This document shows, piece by piece, positions 56,701 to 64,000 of a DNA stretch of 64,000 nucleotides (positions are counted from its first letter, which is position 1; the number at the start of each line of letters is the position of its first letter). This stretch comes from Morinoia aosen (taxonomy: Eukaryota; Arthropoda; Malacostraca; Amphipoda; Talitridae), in the NCBI GenBank assembly GCA_030386875.1, contig CM059569.1, positions 40,835,842 through 40,899,841 on the forward strand, read 5' to 3'. A program made the position numbers and the translations under genes. A model generated the notes under the pieces. That model was not told where the DNA came from, did not search any database, and worked only from the letters and a program-made list of their open reading frames with translations.

Positions 56701-57444
56701 GACGGCAAGTGTGGCAGTGACGGCAAGTGTGGCAGTGACGGCAAGTGTGGCAGTGAGGGCAAGTGTGGCAATGACGGCAAGTGTGGTAATGACGGCAAGT
56801 GTGGCAATGACGGCAAGTGTGGTAATGACGGCAAGTGTGGCAATGACGGCAAGTGTGGTAATGACGGCAAGTGTGGCAATGACGGCAAGTGTGGCAATGA
56901 CGGCAAGTGTGGCAATGACGGCAAGTGTGGCAATGACGGCAAGTGTGGCAATGACGGCAAGTGTGGTAATGACGGCAAGTGTGGTAATGACGGCAAGTGT
57001 GGCAATGACGGCAAGTGTGGCAATGACGGCAAGTGTGGTAATGACGGCAAGTGTGGCAATGACGGCAAGTGTGGCAATGACGGCAAGTGTGGCAATGACG
57101 GCAAGTGTGGCAATGACGGCAAGTGTGGCAATGACGGCAAGTGTGGCAATGACGGCAAGTGTGGCAATGACGGCAAGTGTGGCAATGACGGCAAGTGTGG
57201 TAATGACGGCAAGTGTGGCAATGACGGCAAGTGTGGCAATGACGGCAAGTGTGGTAATGACGGCAAGTGTGGCAATGACGGCAAGTGTGGCAATGACGGC
57301 AAGTGTGGTAATGACGGCAAGTGTGGTAAGGACGGCAAGTGTGGCAATGACGGCAAGTGTGGTAATGACGGCAAGTGTGGCAATGGTGGCAAGTGTGGCA
57401 ATGACGGCAAGTGTGGCAATGACGGCAAGTGTGGCAGTGACGGC
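53719..57444. repeat. Macro-repeat C, 3,726 bp, internally deleted
   Basis: This copy has the TAG start, the gtcgcaat marker (54,337), the gttgcaatggtgg marker (55,723, offset 2,004) and the complete end module (56,319-57,444). The roughly 8 kb that separates these parts in A is missing. The joint lies near 55,780-55,890, where two aatggt doublets occur. Confidence 0.87.
56319..57444. repeat. Macro-repeat end module, copy 4
   Basis: taatta at 56,319, gtgaggg at 56,753 (434 bp later), gtaagg at 57,326, and the end 119 bp after that at the TAG of D, one 18-bp unit shorter than in copies 2 and 3. Length 1,126 bp. Confidence 0.88.
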
Positions 57445-60400
57445 TAGTGTGGTAATGACGGCAAGTGTGGTAATGACGGCAAGTGTGGCAATGACGGCAA
57501 GTGTGGCAATGATAGCAAGTGTGGCAATGACGGCAAGTGTGGTAATGACGGCAAGTGTGGTAATGACGGCAAGTGTGGCAATGACGGCAAGTGTGGTAAT
57601 GACGGCAAGTGTGGTAATGACGGCAAAAGTGGTAATGACGGCAAGTGTGGTAATGACGGCAAGTGTGGCAATGACGGCAAGTGTGGCAATGGTGGCAAGT
57701 GTGGTAATGACGGCAAGTGTGGTAATGACGGCAAGTGTGGCAATGACGGCAAGTGTGGCAATGACGGCAAGTGTGGCAGTGACGGCAAGTGTGGTAATGA
57801 CGGCAAGTGTGGCAGTGACGGCAAGTGTGGCAGTGACGGCAAGTGTGGTAATGACGGCAAGTGTGGTAATGACGGCAAGTGTGGCAATGACGGCAAGTGT
57901 GGTAATGACGGCAAGTGTGGCAGTGACGGCAAGTGTGGTAATGACGGCAAGTGTGGTAATGACGGCAAGTGTGGCAATGACGGCAAGTGTGGTAATGACG
58001 GCAAGTGTGGCAATGACGGCAAGTGTGGCAATGGTGGCAAGTGTGGCAATGACGGCAAGTGTCGCAATGACGGCAAGTGTGGCAATGACGGCAAGTGTGG
58101 CAATGACGGCAAGTGTGGCAATGACGGCAAGTGTGGCAATGACGGCAAGTGTGGCAATGACGGCAAGTGTGGCAATGACGGCAAGTGTGGTAATGACGGC
58201 AAGTGTGGTAATGACGGCAAGTGTGGCAATGACGGCAAGTGTGGTAATGACGGCAAGTGTGGCAATGACGGCAAGTGTGGTAATGACGGCAAGTGTGGCA
58301 ATGACGGCAAGTGTGGTAATGACGGCAAGTGTGGTAATGACGGCAAGTGTGGTAATGACGGCAAGTGTGGTAATGACGGCAAGTGTGGTAATGACGGCAA
58401 GTGTGGTAATGACGGCAAGTGTGGCAATGACGGCAAGTGTGGCAATGACGGCAAGTGTGGTAATGACGGCAAGTGTGGTAATGACGGCAAGTGTGGCAAT
58501 GACGGCAAGTGTGGCAATGACGGCAAGTGTGGCAATGACGGCAAGTGTGGCAATGACGGCAAGTGTGGTAATGACGGCAAGTGTGGCAATGACGGCAAGT
58601 GTGGTAATGACGGCAAGTGTGGTAATGACGGCAAGTGTGGTAATGACGGCAAGTGTGGTAATGACGGCAAGTGTGGTAATGACGGCAAGTGTGGTAATGA
58701 CGGCAAGTGTGGCAATGACGGCAAGTGTGGCAATGACGGCAAGTGTGGTAATGACGGCAAGTGTGGCAGTGACGGCAAGTGTGGTAATGACGGCAAGTGT
58801 GGTAATGACGGCAAGTGTGGCAATGACGGCAAGTGTGGCAATGACGGCAAGTGTGGTAATGACGGCAAGTGTGGCAATGACGGCAAGTGTGGTAATGACG
58901 GCAAGTGTGGCAATGGTGGCAAGTGTGGCAATGACGGCAAGTGTGGCAATGACGGCAAGTGTGGCAATGGTGGCAAGTGTGGTAATGACGGCAAGTGTGG
59001 TAATGACGGCAAGTGTGGCAATGGTGGCAAGTGTGGCAGTGACGGCAAGTGTGGTAATGACGGCAAGTGTGGTAATGACGGCAAGTGTGGTAATGACGGC
59101 AAGTGTGGCAATGACGGCAAGTGTGGTAATGACGGCAAGTGTGGCAATGGTGGCAAGTGTGGCAATGACGGCAAGTGTGGCAATGACGGCAAGTGTGGCA
59201 ATGGTGGCAAGTGTGGCAATGACGGCAAGTGTGGTAATGACGGCAAGTGTGGCAATGACGGCAAGTGTGGCAATGACGGCAAGTGTGGTAATGACGGCAA
59301 GTGTGGTAATGACGGCAAGTGTGGCAATGACGGCAAGTGTGGCAATGACGGCAAGTGTGGTAATGACGGCAAGTGTGGCAATGACGGCAAGTGTGGCAAT
59401 GGTGGCAAGTGTGGCAATGACGGCAAGTGTGGCAATGACGGCAAGTGTTGCAATGGTGGCAAGTGTGGCAATGACGGCAAGTGTGGCAATGACGGCAAGT
59501 GTGGCAATGGTGGCAAGTGTGGCAATGGTGGCAAGTGTGGCAATGACGGCAAGTGTGGCAATGACGGCAAGTGTGGCAATGGTGGCAAGTGTGGCAATGA
59601 CGGCAAGTGTGGCAATGACGGCAAGTGTGGCAATGACGGCAAGTGTGGCAATGACGGCAAGTGTGGCAATGACGGCAAGTGTGGCAATGGTGGCAAGTGT
59701 GGCAATGACGGCAAGTGTGGTAATGACGGCAAGTGTGGCAATGACGGCAAGTGTGGTAATGACGGCAAGTGTGGTAATGACGGCAAGTGTGGCAATGCTG
59801 GCAAGTGTGGCAATGACGGCAAGTGTCGCAATGACGGCAAGTGTGGCAATGACGGCAAGTGTGGCAATGACGGCAAGTGTGGCAATGACGGCAAGTGTGG
59901 CAATGACGGCAAGTGTGGCAATGACGGCAAGTGTGGCAATGACGGCAAGTGTGGTAATGACGGCAAGTGTGGTAATGACGGCAAGTGTGGCAATGACGGC
60001 AAGTGTGGTAATGACGGCAAGTGTGGCAATGACGGCAAGTGTGGTAATGACGGCAAGTGTGGCAATGACGGCAAGTGTGGTAATGACGGCAAGTGTGGTA
60101 ATGACGGCAAGTGTGGTAATGACGGCAAGTGTGGTAATGACGGCAAGTGTGGTAATGACGGCAAGTGTGGTAATGACGGCAAGTGTGGCAATGACGGCAA
60201 GTGTGGCAATGACGGCAAGTGTGGTAATGACGGCAAGTGTGGTAATGACGGCAAGTGTGGCAATGACGGCAAGTGTGGCAATGACGGCAAGTGTGGCAAT
60301 GACGGCAAGTGTGGCAATGACGGCAAGTGTGGTAATGACGGCAAGTGTGGCAATGACGGCAAGTGTGGTAATGACGGCAAGTGTGGTAATGACGGCAAGT

Positions 60401-63400
60401 GTGGTAATGACGGCAAGTGTGGTAATGACGGCAAGTGTGGTAATGACGGCAAGTGTGGTAATGACGGCAAGTGTGGCAATGACGGCAAGTGTGGCAATGA
60501 CGGCAAGTGTGGTAATGACGGCAAGTGTGGCAGTGACGGCAAGTGTGGTAATGACGGCAAGTGTGGCAATGACGGCAAGTGTGGTAATGACGGCAAGTGT
60601 GGTAATGACGGCAAGTGTGGTAATGACGGCAAGTGTGGTAATGACGGCAAGTGTGGTAATGACGGCAAGTGTGGTAATGACGGCAAGTGTGGCAGTGACG
60701 GCAAGTGTGGCAATGACGGCAAGTGTGGTAATGACGGCAAGTGTGGTAATGACGGCAAGTGTGGTAATGACGGCAAGTGTGGTAATGACGGCAAGTGTGG
60801 CAGTGACGGCAAGTGTGGCAATGACGGCAAGTGTGGCAATGACGGCAAGTGTGGTAATGACGGCAAGTGTGGCAATGACGGCAAGTGTGGCAATGACGGC
60901 AAGTGTGGTAATGACGGCAAGTGTGGCAATGACGGCAAGTGTGGTAATGACGGCAAGTGTGGCAATGGTGGCAAGTGTGGCAATGACGGCAAGTGTGGCA
61001 ATGACGGCAAGTGTGGCAATGGTGGCAAGTGTGGTAATGACGGCAAGTGTGGTAATGACGGCAAGTGTGGCAATGGTGGCAAGTGTGGCAGTGACGGCAA
61101 GTGTGGTAATGACGGCAAGTGTGGTAATGACGGCAAGTGTGGTAATGACGGCAAGTGTGGCAATGACGGCAAGTGTGGTAATGACGGCAAGTGTGGCAAT
61201 GGTGGCAAGTGTGGCAATGACGGCAAGTGTGGCAATGACGGCAAGTGTGGCAATGGTGGCAAGTGTGGCAATGACGGCAAGTGTGGTAATGACGGCAAGT
61301 GTGGCAATGACGGCAAGTGTGGCAATGACGGCAAGTGTGGTAATGACGGCAAGTGTGGTAATGACGGCAAGTGTGGCAATGACGGCAAGTGTGGCAATGA
61401 CGGCAAGTGTGGTAATGACGGCAAGTGTGGCAATGACGGCAAGTGTGGCAATGGTGGCAAGTGTGGCAATGACGGCAAGTGTGGCAATGACGGCAAGTGT
61501 TGCAATGGTGGCAAGTGTGGCAATGACGGCAAGTGTGGCAATGACGGCAAGTGTGGCAATGGTGGCAAGTGTGGCAATGGTGGCAAGTGTGGCAATGACG
61601 GCAAGTGTGGCAATGACGGCAAGTGTGGCAATGGTGGCAAGTGTGGCAATGACGGCAAGTGTGGCAATGACGGCAAGTGTGGCAATGACGGCAAGTGTGG
61701 CAATGACGGCAAGTGTGGCAATGACGGCAAGTGTGGCAATGGTGGCAAGTGTGGCAATGACGGCAAGTGTGGTAATGACGGCAAGTGTGGCAATGACGGC
61801 AAGTGTGGTAATGACGGCAAGTGTGGTAATGACGGCAAGTGTGGCAATGCTGGCAAGTGTGGTAATGACGGCAAGTGTGGCAATGGTGGCAATTGTGGCA
61901 ATGACGGCAAGTGTGGCAATGACGGCAAGTGTGGCAATGGTGGCAAGTGTGGCAATGACGGCAAGTGTGGTAATGACGGCAAGTGTGGCAATGACGGCAA
62001 GTGTGGCAGTGACGGCAAGTGTGGCAATGACGGCAAGTGTCGCAATGGTGGCAAGTGTGGCAATGATGGCAAGTGTGGTAATGACGGCAAGTGTGGTAAT
62101 GACGGCAAGTGTGGCAATGGTGGCAAGTGTGGCAATGACGGCAAGTGTGGTAATGACGGCAAGTGTGGCAGTGACGGCAAGTGTGGCAATGACGGCAAGT
62201 GTGGCAGTGACGGCAAGTGTGGCAGTGACGGCAAGTGTGGCAGTGACGGCAAGTGTGGCAATGACGGCAAGTGTGGCAATGGTGGCAAGTGTGGCAATGA
62301 TGGCAAGTGTGGTAATGACGGCAAGTGTGGCAATGACGGCAAGTGTGGTAATGACGGCAAGTGGGGTAATGACGGCAAGTGTGGCAATGACGGCAAGTGT
62401 GGTAATGACGGCAAGTGGGGTAATGACGGCAAGTGTGGCAGTGACGGCAAGTGTGGCAATGGTGGCAAGTGTGGTAATGACGGCAAGTGTGGTAATGACG
62501 GCAAGTGTGGTAATGACGGCAAGTGTGGCAATGACGGCAAGTGTGGCAATGACGGCAAGTGGGGTAATGACGGCAAGTGTGGCAATGACGGCAAGTGTGG
62601 CAATGACGGCAAGTGTGGTAATGACGGCAAGTGTGGCAATGACGGCAAGTGTGGCAGTGACGGCAAGTGTGGCAGTGACGGCAAGTGTGGCAATGACGGC
62701 AAGTGTGGTAATGACGGCAAGTGTGGCAGTGACGGCAAGTGTGGCAGTGACGGCAAGTGTGGTAATGACGGCAAGTGTGGCAATGACGGCAAGTGTGGCA
62801 GTGACGGCAAGTGTGGCAATGGTGGCAAGTGTGGTAATGACGGCAAGTGTGGCAGTGACGGCAAGTGTGGCAATGACGGCAAGTGTGGTAATGACGGCAA
62901 GTGTGGCAGTGACGGCAAGTGTGGCAGTGACGGCAAGTGTGGTAATGACGGCAAATGTGGCAATGACGGCAAGTGTGGCAATGACGGCAAGTGTGGCAAT
63001 GACGGCAAGTGTGGTAATGACGGCAAGTGTGGCAATGACGGCAAGTGTGGCAATGACGGCAAGTGTGGCAGTGACGGCAAGTGTGGTAATGACGGCAAGT
63101 GTGGTAATGACGGCAAGTGTGGTAATGACGGCAAGTGTGGCAATGACGGCAAGTGTGGTAATGACGGCAAGTGTGGTAATGACGGCAAGTGTGGTAATGA
63201 CGGCAAGTGTGGTAATGACGGCAAGTGTGGCAATGACGGCAAGTGTGGCAATGACGGCAAGTGTGGTAATGACGGCAAGTGTGGTAATGACGGCAAGTGT
63301 GGCAATGACGGCAAGTGTGGCAATGACGGCAAGTGTGGCAATGACGGCAAGTGTGGTAATGACGGCAAGTGTGGTAATGACGGCAAGTGTGGCAGTGACG

Positions 63401-64000
63401 GCAAGTGTGGTAATGACGGCAAGTGTGGTAATGACGGCAAGTGTGGCAATGACGGCAAGTGTGGCAATGACGGCAAGTGTGGTAATGACGGCAAGTGTGG
63501 TAATGACGGCAAGTGTGGTAATGACGGCAAGTGTGGCAATGACGGCAAGTGTGGCAATGACGGCAAGTGTGGCAATGGTGGCAAGTGTGGCAATGACGGC
63601 AAGTGTGGCAATGACGGCAAGTGTGGTAATGACGGCAAGTGTGGCAATGACGGCAAGTGTGGCAATGACGGCAAGTGTGGTAATGACGGCAAGTGTGGTA
63701 ATGACGGCAAGTGTGGCAATGACGGCAAGTGTGGTAATGACGGCAAGTGTGGTAATGACGGCAAGTGTGGCAGTGACGGCAAGTGTGGTAATGACGGCAA
63801 GTGTGGCAGTGACGGCAAGTGTGGTAATGACGGCAAGTGTGGCAGTGACGGCAAGTGTGGCAATGACGGCAAGTGTGGCAGTGACGGCAAGTGTGGCAAT
63901 GACGGCAAGTGTGGTAATGACGGCAAGTGTGGCAATGACGGCAAGTGTGGTAATGACGGCAAGTGTGGCAATGACGGCAAGTGTGGCAATGACGGCAAGT
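57445..64000. repeat. Macro-repeat D, at least 6,556 bp, cut by the window end
   Basis: Its first part matches C exactly in marker spacing (gtcgcaat at 58,063 and gttgcaatggtgg at 59,449, both 3,726 bp after their C equivalents). A second gtcgcaat (59,827) and a second gttgcaatggtgg (61,501) show an internal duplication. From 61,501 the markers follow A at a constant offset of 28,206 (gcaatgctgg 61,844, gtcgcaatgg 62,041). The offset is 27,972 at the aaatgtgg variant (62,953). Confidence 0.85.

Larger units (their letters stand above)
25105..64000. repeat. 18-bp satellite array, about 2,160 copies, continues past the window
   Basis: The unit is ggcaatgacggcaagtgt. The main variants are ggt for ggc, agt for aat, aatggt for aatgac, and gatagc for gacggc. 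The plus strand is G-rich and each standard unit holds one CpG. Unit starts keep the same register (position modulo 18 equal to 13) from about 25,231 to the window end at all points I sampled. The only departure is a half-unit (ggcaatggt doubled) at 25,204-25,221. The unit itself looks like a dimer of two 9-mers, ggcaatgac and ggcaagtgt. Five of six frames lack stops in the standard unit, giving plus frames of GNDGKC or AMTASV repeats and minus frames of TLAVIA or HLPSLP repeats. The longest ATG-started frame is 51,624 to 25,069 on the minus strand (8,851 codons). These are explained by the unit length and are not called as genes. Confidence 0.98.

Noticed and set aside
25105..64000. CRISPR array
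   Set aside because: Units are contiguous, with no spacers of unique sequence and no cas genes, and the context is eukaryotic.
25105..64000. Telomeric repeat
   Set aside because: The 18-bp unit does not contain TTAGG, TTAGGG or a similar canonical telomere motif.

Overview
The window looks like nuclear DNA of an animal, most likely an invertebrate. The evidence is AT-rich non-coding sequence, a short non-autonomous hAT-type DNA transposon with an 8-bp target duplication, a tRNA-derived SINE with pol III A and B boxes, an (AAAT)n microsatellite and a very large tandem satellite. Nothing looks prokaryotic, viral or organellar: there are no compact operons, rRNA genes or CRISPR arrays. The species cannot be named from the sequence.

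Left part (1-25,104): AT-rich sequence in which I find no convincing protein-coding gene. It is unusually crowded with unrelated tandem arrays. Unit lengths are about 40 bp (731-1035), 24 bp (1220-1340), 22 bp (2852-2950), 33 bp (5461-5526), 52 bp (6918-7072), a TTTAT-like tract (7391-7920), 47-50 bp (8790-8935), 31 bp (9868-11898), 57 bp (12850-13018), 30/21 bp (13214-13516), 54 bp (14770-14897), 80 bp (17208-17600), 33 bp (18541-19688), 43 bp (19916-20172) and 57 bp (24080-24305). Between them are a 218-bp hAT MITE (18149-18366), a SINE on the minus strand (21736-22004), a CCAAT/CRE cluster (9162-9287) and a few weak exon-like segments. The 31-bp and 33-bp arrays carry long open frames in several registers. 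I attribute these to stop-free repeat units.

Right part (25,105-64,000, running off the edge): a single satellite of about 2,160 copies of an 18-bp unit, ggcaatgacggcaagtgt. After one half-unit near 25,204-25,221, every unit boundary I sampled stays in the same 18-bp register to the window end. Above the 18-bp unit sit 90-, 108- and 450-bp repeats. Above those is a macro-repeat marked by a rare TAG variant. Its copies start at 31,201 (A, 12,294 bp), 43,495 (B, 10,224 bp), 53,719 (C, 3,726 bp) and 57,445 (D, at least 6,556 bp). Each complete copy ends in a conserved module of about 1.13-1.18 kb, and a fourth such module precedes A. B and C are deletion derivatives of an A-like unit, and D has an internal duplication. 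Because 18 is divisible by 3 and the unit lacks stops in five of six frames, the array contains reading frames up to 8,851 codons. I treat these as by-products of the repeat, not as genes.
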